This document shows positions 6,685 through 14,049 of a stretch of 17,356 nt of DNA, one piece after another; positions within the stretch are counted from its first letter, which is position 1, and each line of letters opens with the position of its first letter. The notes under the pieces are model-generated. The model did not search any database and was not told where the DNA came from. It saw only the letters and a list, made by a program, of their open reading frames with translations. The translations under genes were made by a program, and so were the position numbers. Source of the stretch: Candidatus Desantisbacteria bacterium CG1_02_38_46 (GTDB lineage: Bacteria; Desantisbacteria; UBA1551; UBA1559); assembly GCA_001871015.1 (NCBI GenBank), contig MNUO01000091.1, forward strand, positions 1 through 17,356, read 5' to 3'.

Positions 6685-7923
6685 ATGGCTAAAAATAAAA
6701 TTTACATTATTGATGTAACAAATCGCGACGGTGTGCAGACAGCGCGTCTGGGTTTGGCGAAACTTGAGAAAACAATGATTAATATCTTTCTCAACGAGAT
6801 GGGTGTTTTCCAGAGCGAGTTTGGATTTCCTGTTACAAGCCACGAAACAAACTATTTAAATGCAAATTTAGAACTTGCAAAAATAGGTGTTCTATCCCCT
6901 ATCCATCTGAGTGGATGGATTCGTGCAACTGTAAAGGATGTGAAGATAGCATTTTCAAAAGTTCCAAAACTGAAACATCTCAATCTTTCCATTTCCACTT
7001 CTGACCAGATGATTGTACATAAATTCAATGGCAAGATGGACCATGAAGGAGTTATCAAAGAAATGGTGGAGGCAGTTAAAAAGGCGCGGAGTTACGGAAT
7101 AGAAACTATTGGAGTAAATGCTGAAGATGCCTCAAGGACAAAAATGGATTTTCTTCTGCGTTTTGCAAAAGCAGCGAAACAGGCCGGGGCAGATAGAATT
7201 CGCTACTGTGACACTCTTGGTTACGATAACCCATTCACAATCTATGAACGTGTGAAAAAACTTGCAAAGGAGGTTCGTCTACCAATAGAACTTCACTGCC
7301 ACAATGATTTAGGAATGGTTATCGCCACTTCTATTTCCGGAGCAAAGGGAGCTCTCGATGCAGGAGTGGATGCTTATATCAATACTACAGTGAATGGAAT
7401 GGGAGAAAGAGCAGGAAACGCTGATTTGGCCTCGGTTATTCTTGCCGTTAAATATTCCAGTGGATTTCATAACAAATATCATTTAGATGAACGGATAAAT
7501 TTATCAAAAGCCTGGAAAATTGCAAAATATGCCTCATATGCTTTTGACGTTCCAATTCCAATAAACCAACCTGGTGTAGGTGCAAATGCATTTGCCCATT
7601 CCTCAGGAATTCATGCAGATGGCGCGCTTAAGGACCGGCGCAATTATGAACTGTATGATTTTGAAGAATTGGGGAGAGGGGAACCAGAAGTTATTGAAAC
7701 AGGAAGGCAGATTGTTGCTGGAGAATACAGCGGCGTCAGGGGATTCCGTAATGTCTATGAAAAAATGGAAATAAAGTTCAAGAATGACCAGGATGCACGC
7801 AAAATCTTGGAATTGGTTAGATATGCAAATGTCGCAAAACAGAAACCCTTGGTTGAAGATGAATTGAAATTCATTGCCTGTCATCCCAAAATCGCCAGCA
7901 AGATTTTAACAATGAATCCATGA
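6685..7923 (+). CDS. Homocitrate-synthase-like DRE-TIM acyltransferase, candidate Re-citrate synthase
   Basis: A 412-residue enzyme of the isopropylmalate/homocitrate synthase superfamily, which condenses acetyl-CoA with a 2-oxoacid at a divalent metal. The start ATG 6685 follows GGAGGT at 6675-6680. The metal and substrate motif DxTxRDGxQ reads DVTNRDGVQ (10-18): Asp10, Arg14 and Asp15 are kept, but the usual Glu is Val17. The HxH metal ligands are His204 and His206 in LHCHNDLG, followed by NTTVNGMGERAGN and an NAFAHSSGIHADG block. No LeuA-type regulatory dimer domain is present. Re-citrate synthases (oxaloacetate plus acetyl-CoA) of anaerobes belong to this branch and are commonly annotated as homocitrate synthase, so citrate formation is a good alternative to homocitrate formation. 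The stop overlaps the next ATG (ATGA), implying translational coupling to DUF1284 and the RLP. Confidence 0.82.
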   Translation: MAKNKIYIIDVTNRDGVQTARLGLAKLEKTMINIFLNEMGVFQSEFGFPVTSHETNYLNANLELAKIGVLSPIHLSGWIRATVKDVKIAFSKVPKLKHLNLSISTSDQMIVHKFNGKMDHEGVIKEMVEAVKKARSYGIETIGVNAEDASRTKMDFLLRFAKAAKQAGADRIRYCDTLGYDNPFTIYERVKKLAKEVRLPIELHCHNDLGMVIATSISGAKGALDAGVDAYINTTVNGMGERAGNADLASVILAVKYSSGFHNKYHLDERINLSKAWKIAKYASYAFDVPIPINQPGVGANAFAHSSGIHADGALKDRRNYELYDFEELGRGEPEVIETGRQIVAGEYSGVRGFRNVYEKMEIKFKNDQDARKILELVRYANVAKQKPLVEDELKFIACHPKIASKILTMNP

Positions 7924-8351
7924 AGATTCGTGCACATCATCTCCTGTGTGTTCTGGGCTTTCAGGGACTTGGATACAGCCCTGAATTTATAAAGAAAATG
8001 ACACAGGTGAAACGCATCATAGAAACAAGCTCCAGGCTGCCAGTCAAGATATTGAATTCCTGCGATGAAATCTGCTCTGCTTGCCCCAATCAACAAAATG
8101 GCCGCTGCCAGAAAGGAGAGTATTCGCACAAAAGAGTAAAAGAAACAGATGAAAAGGTTCTTTCTGTGCTCGGGCTGAAAAGCCTGGATATTCTTTCTGC
8201 TGGTAAACTCCTGAAACTTATCAAGAAAAAAATAGATTCTTTTCAAAAACTTGTAAAAATCTGCGGCATATGCGGCTGGCGCGAAACCTGCACATATTAC
8301 ACAGGCCTGCGAAAAAAATGGCAAAAAAAGGAAGGAAGATATGAGACTTGA
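7920..8351 (+). CDS. DUF1284 family Cys-rich protein, probable metal or Fe-S binding
   Basis: A 143-residue protein starting in an ATGA overlap with the upstream synthase. It begins IRAHHLLCVLGFQGLGYSPEF, the recognisable opening of DUF1284. Eight cysteines are present: Cys10, 48, 52, 55, 63, 115, 118 and 124, arranged as CDEICSACPN...C and CGICGWRETC, plus His6-His7. The spacing suggests iron-sulfur or zinc coordination, but cofactor and reaction are unknown for the family. Its stop lies 11 bp inside the RLP gene, so it is wedged by overlaps between the citrate/homocitrate-type synthase and the RLP. This tight linkage is the best clue that it serves the same process, perhaps as an electron-transfer or maturation partner (inference). 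Confidence 0.78.
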   Translation: MKIRAHHLLCVLGFQGLGYSPEFIKKMTQVKRIIETSSRLPVKILNSCDEICSACPNQQNGRCQKGEYSHKRVKETDEKVLSVLGLKSLDILSAGKLLKLIKKKIDSFQKLVKICGICGWRETCTYYTGLRKKWQKKEGRYET

Positions 8352-9648
8352 CCCTAAAGTATTCAGTGTTTTTGAAGGTATAAATTCAGAAGATTATATT
8401 CTCGGATTGTATTATATGGAAGCAGAATCTACAGATATATTGAAAAAGGTGGAGGCAATAGCACTGGAACAATCCACAGGCACATGGGTACCTGTAAGTG
8501 AGGAAACTCCTGAAATTAGAGAAAAATATTCTGCCAGGGTTCTGGCTATTCATGAAATTCCCAGTTATGAAGATGCTCTTCCAGAAGAAAAAGTCAGGAA
8601 ATTTATATTCCTGATAGGGTTCCCCGTAGCAAATATAAACGGACAGATTCCTCAACTTCTGACTGCTCTTTATGGAAATATTTCAATGGCAGGAAAGATA
8701 AAACTGCTTGACATCTTTTTACCTGAATCATTTGTCAAGAATTTTAATGGTCCTAAATTTGGCATTGAGGGTTTGAGAGAATTACTCGGAGTGCAGCATA
8801 GACCTGTTATTGTGGCGATGTTTAAACCCTGCGTTGGAATGGAGCCCAAAACTCTGGGTAAATTACTATATGAAATGGGAGTTGGAGGAGTTGATATAAT
8901 CAAGGACGATGAATTGTTAGCTGACCCGCAATTCTGTCCGGTTGAACAAAGATTGGATATTTGCCTTAAGGCATGCGATAAAGTTCATTCTGAGACAGGC
9001 AGGAAAGTACTTTACGCAATCAATATAACTGATAACTTAGATGTTATGTTCAAGAAGGCAAAATCTGCTATAAAACAGGGAGCTAATTGTCTGATGGTAA
9101 ATGTCTATACTGTGAGTTTTTCTGCAATGAGTGCATTGGCTGAAGATTCTCAAATCAATGTTCCTATACTTGCCCATCCTGATTTTGCCGGCGCACTCTT
9201 CGGCTCACCAAACTATGGATTAACTTCAAGTCTTGTCCTGGGAAAATTAGCCCGACTCTCTGGTGCTGATATGGTGATATATCCAAGTTATTTTGGTAAA
9301 GTTCCGATGGTCAAAGAAAGGGTAATTAGAATTGGCCAGGAATTGACCTCTCCATTCTATCATTTAAAAAGAGTTTTTCCCGGACCTTCAGCAGGACTTC
9401 ATCCAGGAGTAATTGATAAATTAATGGATGACTTTGGAATCGATGTCCTTGTTGGTGCAGGAGGAGGAGTTCATGGCCATCCGATGGGAATATCTGGTGG
9501 AGTAAAAGCATTTCATCAAGCAATCGAAGCAGTTAAAAGCGGAGTCCCCCTGAAAGAAGCCGCCAAAAATAACAAAGAACTTAAACTTGCAATAGAGAAA
9601 TGGGGCACCTTCGAAGATACAAGTCATATTTTTGACCTAACAAAGTAG
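8341..9648 (+). CDS. RuBisCO-like protein (form IV RLP), function unassigned
   Basis: 435 residues with N-terminal and TIM-barrel RuBisCO domains. Aligned by eye to RuBisCO (spinach numbering in brackets), it keeps Glu43 [E60] and Trp49 [W66] in LEQSTGTW, Asn113 [N123], Lys162 [K175], the carbamylated-lysine and metal site Lys188-Asp190-Glu191 [K201, D203, E204] in IIKDDE, His279 [H294], Lys320 of loop 6 [K334], Ser350 [S379] and the phosphate loop GGG at 374-376. It changes three catalytic positions: Cys164 [K177], Pro280 [R295] and Ile313 [H327]. Metal-dependent enolisation of a phosphorylated or carboxylated sugar-like substrate is therefore plausible, while CO2 fixation on RuBP is not. 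The ATG at 8341 follows AGGAAGGAAG. Neighbours do not match methionine salvage or apionate pathways, so the substrate is open. Confidence 0.85.
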   Translation: MRLDPKVFSVFEGINSEDYILGLYYMEAESTDILKKVEAIALEQSTGTWVPVSEETPEIREKYSARVLAIHEIPSYEDALPEEKVRKFIFLIGFPVANINGQIPQLLTALYGNISMAGKIKLLDIFLPESFVKNFNGPKFGIEGLRELLGVQHRPVIVAMFKPCVGMEPKTLGKLLYEMGVGGVDIIKDDELLADPQFCPVEQRLDICLKACDKVHSETGRKVLYAINITDNLDVMFKKAKSAIKQGANCLMVNVYTVSFSAMSALAEDSQINVPILAHPDFAGALFGSPNYGLTSSLVLGKLARLSGADMVIYPSYFGKVPMVKERVIRIGQELTSPFYHLKRVFPGPSAGLHPGVIDKLMDDFGIDVLVGAGGGVHGHPMGISGGVKAFHQAIEAVKSGVPLKEAAKNNKELKLAIEKWGTFEDTSHIFDLTK

Positions 9649-9649
9649 T

Positions 9650-9722
9650 GGCAGAGTTCACTCTGCCTGTCATTGCGACTTTATAGCGAAGCAATGACAC
9701 GTCCCGATGTTACATCGGGACG
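9650..9722. repeat. Three abutting perfect palindromes filling the RLP-downstream gap
   Basis: Inverted repeat 1: GGCAGAGT (9650-9657) with ACTCTGCC (9660-9667), 8 bp, 2-nt centre. Inverted repeat 2: TGTCATTGC (9668-9676) with GCAATGACA (9691-9699), 9 bp, 14-nt loop. Inverted repeat 3: CGTCCCGATGT (9700-9710) with ACATCGGGACG (9712-9722), 11 bp, 1-nt centre. All arms are perfect, and each element begins at the base after the previous one ends. Repeat 2 resembles the widespread TCATTGCGA...GAAGCAATG intergenic palindromes. The block starts one base after the RLP stop and may also act as a transcript end or mRNA stabiliser; no T-run follows. Confidence 0.8.
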
Positions 9723-9743
9723 GCTACAGATGAGGGAAAGACG

Positions 9744-11126
9744 ATGATTGAATTTCATGAACCGTTGGAAACACTTATAAGGCATCCAAAAGCTTTCACA
9801 GGTAAATTGCGTTTTCCAGACCCTTCAAAAATCAAAATTTATGACGATACCTTGCGGGATGGTGAACAGATGCCCGGTGTAGCTTTCAGTCCGGAACAGA
9901 AACTGGAACTGGCAAAATTTCTAAGTGATATGGGCGTGCATGTAATGGATGTTGCATTTCCAATGAATGGAGAATCTGACTGCAAGGCATTACAACTAAT
10001 AGTCCAGGCTCAAAAAAGAGGGGAAATTAGAAAGAATCTTGAGATTCTGGCAATGTGCAGAAGTAATCCTGTGGACATTGATATGGTAATTAAGACTGTG
10101 CAGGAAATAGGAGCATCACCTGATGATGTCAGCGTACTCATACTTTCAACTTTCTCTGACCTGCATGTGAAATATAAACTCGGAAAGGCACTGTTGAAAA
10201 GAGAAGGAAAACCTGTAGACAAATGGCTTGAGACACCTCTTGAATTCTACAGGAAAGCAAATATAAATATGGTATGTGATGCAATAAAATATGCCAGAAG
10301 CAAAGGAATCTCGAGAATTGAATTTGCCTCCGAGGATTCTTCGCGAGGAAATATTGAATACGGAATAAGATGGGCAAAAGCGTGCATTAAAGCAGGTGGC
10401 ACCAGAATGTGTTTTTCTGACACCTGCGGAGTTTTCACTCCAGAAGCTGTTGATTATTACATTCCAAAAATGGTCAAGGCGCTGGACGGTATTCCGATGA
10501 CTGCCCATTTTCATAACGACTTCGGACTCGGAACATTGAATACTGTGCGTGCATTAAGTCATGGTGCAACTTACCTCGGTGTCACTGCAAATGGAATCGG
10601 TGAGCGGGCTGGAAACACTTCAATCCATCTGACAGTAATGGTTTTGAAAGAATTATACGGCGTAGAAATCCCGGGGTTCAAGTACGAAAAGCTCGTGGAA
10701 TTGAGAAAAATGATTGAAAAATACTCTGGAGTTCCGATTCAGCCTCATGAACCCATTATTGGTGAAGGAGTATTTGCACACGAATCCGGGATTCACACCG
10801 CTGCCATAGTGATTAATCCTGCTATATATCAGTTCATCAGAGAAGAAGAAGTAGGAGGAACCAGGAAATTCATATTCGGTAAACACAGTGGCACAGCAGC
10901 TGTGGAAGCAGTCTTGCGAAAAAACGAAGAAAAATTGAAAGAAAATAGAATTGAAATTACTCCTGAACTTGTGCAGAAGGTGCTGGAAAAAGTAAAAATT
11001 ATACGGGAGAAAAAAATCAACTCAGGCCTTTATGAGAAATTTATTGAAGAATATTACAGGAACTACGGAAATCTCGGCATTTCAGAGGATGAACTGATAA
11101 AAATAGTAAGAGAAATAGGAAAATGA
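9744..11126 (+). CDS. Isopropylmalate/homocitrate-synthase-like DRE-TIM acyltransferase
   Basis: A 460-residue enzyme with the full canonical motif DDTLRDGEQ (34-42; Arg38, Asp39, Glu41), HxH metal ligands His255 and His257 in AHFHNDFGLG, ANGIGERAGNT (282-291), HESGIH (346-351) and GKHSGTAAVEA. It should condense an acyl-CoA with a 2-oxoacid to a tertiary alcohol product, as 2-isopropylmalate, citramalate or homocitrate synthases do. Unlike LeuA it lacks the long C-terminal leucine-binding domain; after about 390 there is only a charged helical tail of some 70 residues, as in NifV/homocitrate-type enzymes. The ATG 9744 has GAGGG at 9732-9736. The next gene starts inside its stop (ATGA), coupling it to the FAD oxidase. 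It differs strongly from the other synthase at 6685-7923, so the two probably use different 2-oxoacids. Confidence 0.83.
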   Translation: MIEFHEPLETLIRHPKAFTGKLRFPDPSKIKIYDDTLRDGEQMPGVAFSPEQKLELAKFLSDMGVHVMDVAFPMNGESDCKALQLIVQAQKRGEIRKNLEILAMCRSNPVDIDMVIKTVQEIGASPDDVSVLILSTFSDLHVKYKLGKALLKREGKPVDKWLETPLEFYRKANINMVCDAIKYARSKGISRIEFASEDSSRGNIEYGIRWAKACIKAGGTRMCFSDTCGVFTPEAVDYYIPKMVKALDGIPMTAHFHNDFGLGTLNTVRALSHGATYLGVTANGIGERAGNTSIHLTVMVLKELYGVEIPGFKYEKLVELRKMIEKYSGVPIQPHEPIIGEGVFAHESGIHTAAIVINPAIYQFIREEEVGGTRKFIFGKHSGTAAVEAVLRKNEEKLKENRIEITPELVQKVLEKVKIIREKKINSGLYEKFIEEYYRNYGNLGISEDELIKIVREIGK

Positions 11127-12553
11127 GACAGTACAAAAAAATAGACGAACAGGATATAAATAAAATAAGAGAAATTGTAGGTGAAAATAACATTATCACC
11201 GAACAGGAAAAAATGTTAGATTATTCACATGATGAGTTTTCTTTAGCCAAGATAACTAAAATTCCTGATGCAGTAGCAAAACCCAGAAGTGCCGCAGAAG
11301 TCTCTGAAATTTTGAAACTTGCTAACAAAGAGAGTGTTCCTGTTACACCGCGTGGAGGTGGAACCGGCCTGTGCGGTGGTTGTGTTCCAGTATTTGGAGG
11401 GGTGGTTCTTTCATTTGAAAATATGAACAAACTTCTGGAGATAGACTGTGAAAACCTCATGGCTGTAGCTGAACCCGGCCTGACACTGAAAGAATTCTAT
11501 GAAAATATAGAAAAAGCAGGTTTTTTCTTTCCGCCTCATCCCGGAGAAGAAAGTGCTACTATCGGCGGTGTCGTTGCTACAAATGCCGGAGGAGCCAGAG
11601 CTGTTAAATATGGAGTTATAAGAAATTTCATAAGGGGTTTAGAGGTATCTTTGCCTACAGGAGAAATAATAAATCTCGGTGGTAAGATTATAAAGAATAG
11701 CACAGGATATAATCTTCTAAATCTGTTAATCGGTTCTGAGGGAACGCTGGGTATTGTAACAAAAGCAGTAATAAGCCTTATGCCTCCGCCTGCAGCAACG
11801 ATTATGCTGGTAGTTCCTTATGATAATTTAAGTGACGCCATAAAAACAGTCCCGGAGATAATTCGCAACAAAATAATGCCAATGGCTGTTGAATTTATTG
11901 AACGAGAACTCATAACAGTTACAGAAGAATTCTTAAGAAAAGAATGGCCCTGCAAGGGCGGCGAGGCACACTTAATGATTATACTTGATGGTTCAAGTGA
12001 AGAAGAAATGGAAAAACTTTCGCAGTCCATTGCTCAAACCTGCCTGGACTACAATGCCACTGATGTATTTGTTGCAAATACAATGCAAAAACAGCAGGAT
12101 GTAATGGATATCCGCAGTCAGATTTATGAAGCTTTGAAACCACAAACAATCGAAGCTCTGGATATTACCGTCCCAAGAGCAGAAATAGCCAATCATGTTG
12201 AAAAAGTCCATGAAATCTCAAAAAAGTATGGAATGTGGTTACCAACGTGCGGCCATGCTGCAGATGGAAATCTTCACACTTTTCTCATGAAGACCTGTAT
12301 GAAAGACAGAAAGCTGGACGATGCGGAAATAGAAGGTTGGAAAGAAAAATATCCTCTCGTGCGAAAAGAACTCCATGAAGACTGCAAAATGCGTGGAGGA
12401 ATTATCTCAGGTGAGCATGGGATAGGATTAGTAAAAAAAGAATATTTGCCGCTAAGTGTTGATAGAAAACAAATTGAATTGATGAAAATGATTAAAAAAA
12501 TATTTGACCCAAACAAGATCCTCAATCCCGGCAAAATATTTGACATAGATTAA
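11123..12553 (+). CDS. GlcD-type FAD-linked 2-hydroxyacid dehydrogenase
   Basis: A 476-residue flavoprotein of the vanillyl-alcohol-oxidase/PCMH superfamily, D-lactate/glycolate/D-2-hydroxyglutarate branch. The FAD pyrophosphate loop is PRGGGTGLCGG (76-86), followed by HPGEESATIGGVVATNAGG (139-157) and IGSEGTLGI. The C-terminal FAD-oxidase domain has GHAADGNLH (377-385), ISGEHGIG (428-435) and DPNKILNPGKI (462-472). It oxidises a D-2-hydroxyacid to a 2-oxoacid. It starts in an ATGA overlap with the upstream acyltransferase, so a shared route is likely: 2-oxoacid supply for condensation is one reading. No GlcE or GlcF (iron-sulfur subunit) is adjacent, so the electron acceptor is not evident. 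The true substrate (glycolate, lactate or other) is undetermined. Confidence 0.87.
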   Translation: MRQYKKIDEQDINKIREIVGENNIITEQEKMLDYSHDEFSLAKITKIPDAVAKPRSAAEVSEILKLANKESVPVTPRGGGTGLCGGCVPVFGGVVLSFENMNKLLEIDCENLMAVAEPGLTLKEFYENIEKAGFFFPPHPGEESATIGGVVATNAGGARAVKYGVIRNFIRGLEVSLPTGEIINLGGKIIKNSTGYNLLNLLIGSEGTLGIVTKAVISLMPPPAATIMLVVPYDNLSDAIKTVPEIIRNKIMPMAVEFIERELITVTEEFLRKEWPCKGGEAHLMIILDGSSEEEMEKLSQSIAQTCLDYNATDVFVANTMQKQQDVMDIRSQIYEALKPQTIEALDITVPRAEIANHVEKVHEISKKYGMWLPTCGHAADGNLHTFLMKTCMKDRKLDDAEIEGWKEKYPLVRKELHEDCKMRGGIISGEHGIGLVKKEYLPLSVDRKQIELMKMIKKIFDPNKILNPGKIFDID

Positions 12554-12574
12554 AAATAGGAAAGGAGGTCTAAA

Positions 12575-12934
12575 TTGCAAATTCTTAGTTATATTATTCT
12601 TGGTTTGACAGCTGGAGTTTTGAGTGGTTTTATGGGCATTGGAGGAGGAGTAATAATTATTCCAATACTCGTATATGTTTTTGGCTTGACACAGATTCAG
12701 GCACAGGGCACTTCACTCGCTGCTCTTTTGCCACCAATCGGACTACTTGCTTTTTTAAGATATTACTACAGCGGAAATGCCGATTTAAAAGTGGGCTTGC
12801 TCATTGCTGCAGGATTCTTTTTCGGTGGACTTCTTGGAGCGATTTTTGCCCAGCCTGTTCCCGATGTCTTGCTCAAGAGAATCTTCGGCATTTTTCTCCT
12901 CATCATAGCTGTCAGGATGTGCATTGGCAAATAG
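12575..12934 (+). CDS. Half-size TauE/SafE-family membrane protein
   Basis: A 119-residue, very hydrophobic protein with about four transmembrane segments. The opening LGLTAGVLSGFMGIGGGVIIIPIL is the conserved N-repeat motif of the TauE/SafE (DUF81) exporters, with the GxGGG and following Pro; QAQGTSLAALLPP is also typical. Full-length members are about 250 residues made of two such halves, so this is a single-repeat version that would have to pair with itself. The start is TTG at 12575: the strong site AAAGGAGGT (12561-12569) lies 5 bases upstream and no ATG is suitably placed. The frame ends cleanly, with no sign of a lost second half in the next 30 bases. Export of a sulfonate, sulfite or small organic acid is the family role; substrate unknown. 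Confidence 0.8.
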   Translation: MQILSYIILGLTAGVLSGFMGIGGGVIIIPILVYVFGLTQIQAQGTSLAALLPPIGLLAFLRYYYSGNADLKVGLLIAAGFFFGGLLGAIFAQPVPDVLLKRIFGIFLLIIAVRMCIGK

Positions 12935-12965
12935 AATTGGGGAATTGCAGAAAGGGGTAAACTTT

Positions 12966-13172
12966 ATGATAGAGGGATATGCAGAATATAAACGAAGAGA
13001 ATACTGCAAGGATGTGAAATGTCCGATTCAGTTAAAACTTGAATCCCGGAAAGAAGGTTCTGAAGAGTATGAAAAAACAAGAAAAAGATGCAAGCACGCC
13101 TGCATTCACACTACCTATGAGTTCCATCACTGGCTAATTGAAAAAGGATATTTAATTGTCAAAGGAGGTTAA
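12966..13172 (+). CDS. Small Cys4 protein of unknown function
   Basis: A 68-residue protein, taken from ATG 12966 ([14 protein letters not shown]); a longer in-frame start at 12924 overlaps the upstream gene and is less likely. A moderate GGGG site lies at about 12954-12957. It has four cysteines in two pairs, Cys14-x4-Cys19 and Cys42-x3-Cys46, followed by a His-rich aromatic stretch [18 protein letters not shown] (48-65). The pattern suggests a zinc or iron-sulfur site. I do not recognise a named family. Its stop lies one base before the next gene's ATG (13174), and that gene's ribosome site (13161-13170) is inside this frame, so it is tightly linked to the LsrF-type thiolase. Confidence 0.7.
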   Translation: MIEGYAEYKRREYCKDVKCPIQLKLESRKEGSEEYEKTRKRCKHACIHTTYEFHHWLIEKGYLIVKGG

Positions 13173-13173
13173 T

Positions 13174-14049
13174 ATGCCGGATGTAGATACAAGTAAAGAG
13201 GAGAAAAAGTTTTACGAAGATGTCCCAATGAAGACTCCTGGTTTTTTTCTCAAAGGCTCAGGTTCACTTGATTGGGGGATGAAGAATCGTCTGGCGCGGA
13301 TATTCAATCCCCGGAGCGGTCGAACAGTCATGCTGGCAATAGACCATGGGTACTTCCAGGGACCGACAACAGGACTGGAGCGCATTGATTTGAATATTGT
13401 ACCACTCGTTCCTTACGCGGATGCACTTATGTTAACCCGTGGAATCCTGAGGACAACGATTCCACCTGCTTCAACAAAACCAATTGTTGTGCGTGCAAGC
13501 GGTGGTCCAAGTATCCTCAAAGAACTTTCAAATGAAGAAATAGCCCTTGATATTGAAGATGCTATTCGTATGAATGCCTCAGCGATGGCAATTCAGGTAT
13601 TTATTGGAGGAGAATTTGAAACACGGTCAGTGCATAATATGACCAGATTAGTAGATATGGGACTGCGTTATGGTATTCCTGTTATGGCTGTGACTGCTGT
13701 GGGCAAGGAAATGGTTAGAGATGCAAAATATTTCCGCCTTGCGTGTAGAATCTGTGCGGAATTAGGAGCGCACTTTGTCAAGACCTACTATGTCCCTGAA
13801 GGTTTCGAAACAGTGACAGCGTCCTGTCCTGTACCGATTGTGATGGCAGGTGGCAAGAAAATTGAGGTTCTGGATGCTTTAAAAATGGCGTCCAATGCTA
13901 TTCAAAGAGGAGCCAGTGGGGTAGATATGGGGAGAAATATCTTCCAGAGCGAAAATCCTGTTGCAATGATTAAAGCAATCGGTGCTGTTGTGCATAAAAA
14001 CCTTTCTCCAGATAAGGCGTATGAAATGTTTAACGACTTAAAGAAATAA
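13174..14049 (+). CDS. LsrF-type class I aldolase-fold thiolase
   Basis: A 291-residue protein closely resembling E. coli LsrF (3-hydroxy-5-phosphonooxypentane-2,4-dione thiolase) over its length: [45 protein letters not shown] and [14 protein letters not shown]. The Schiff-base lysine is Lys203 in VKTYYV, the same position as recalled for E. coli LsrF, and GGKK (226-229) is kept. The start ATG 13174 has a full anti-Shine-Dalgarno match AAAGGAGGT; an in-frame TTG at 13156 lies before that site and is rejected. In E. coli the enzyme ends autoinducer-2 degradation by moving an acetyl group to CoA. No other lsr gene is here, so a related phosphorylated diketone or sugar-phosphate substrate is more likely than AI-2 (inference). 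The next gene is an alcohol dehydrogenase 52 bp downstream. Confidence 0.88.
   Translation: MPDVDTSKEEKKFYEDVPMKTPGFFLKGSGSLDWGMKNRLARIFNPRSGRTVMLAIDHGYFQGPTTGLERIDLNIVPLVPYADALMLTRGILRTTIPPASTKPIVVRASGGPSILKELSNEEIALDIEDAIRMNASAMAIQVFIGGEFETRSVHNMTRLVDMGLRYGIPVMAVTAVGKEMVRDAKYFRLACRICAELGAHFVKTYYVPEGFETVTASCPVPIVMAGGKKIEVLDALKMASNAIQRGASGVDMGRNIFQSENPVAMIKAIGAVVHKNLSPDKAYEMFNDLKK

Noticed and set aside
7881-8324. 147-codon open frame on the minus strand
   Set aside because: Antisense shadow of DUF1284; no ribosome site and no recognisable domain.
8341-9648. Reading the RLP as a genuine CO2-fixing RuBisCO
   Set aside because: Equivalents of K177, R295 and H327 are replaced, and no phosphoribulokinase or AMP-pathway gene is present.
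9744-11126. Calling this gene leuA (2-isopropylmalate synthase)
   Set aside because: The long C-terminal LeuA dimer/regulatory domain is missing and no other leucine gene is nearby, so the specific name is not supported.
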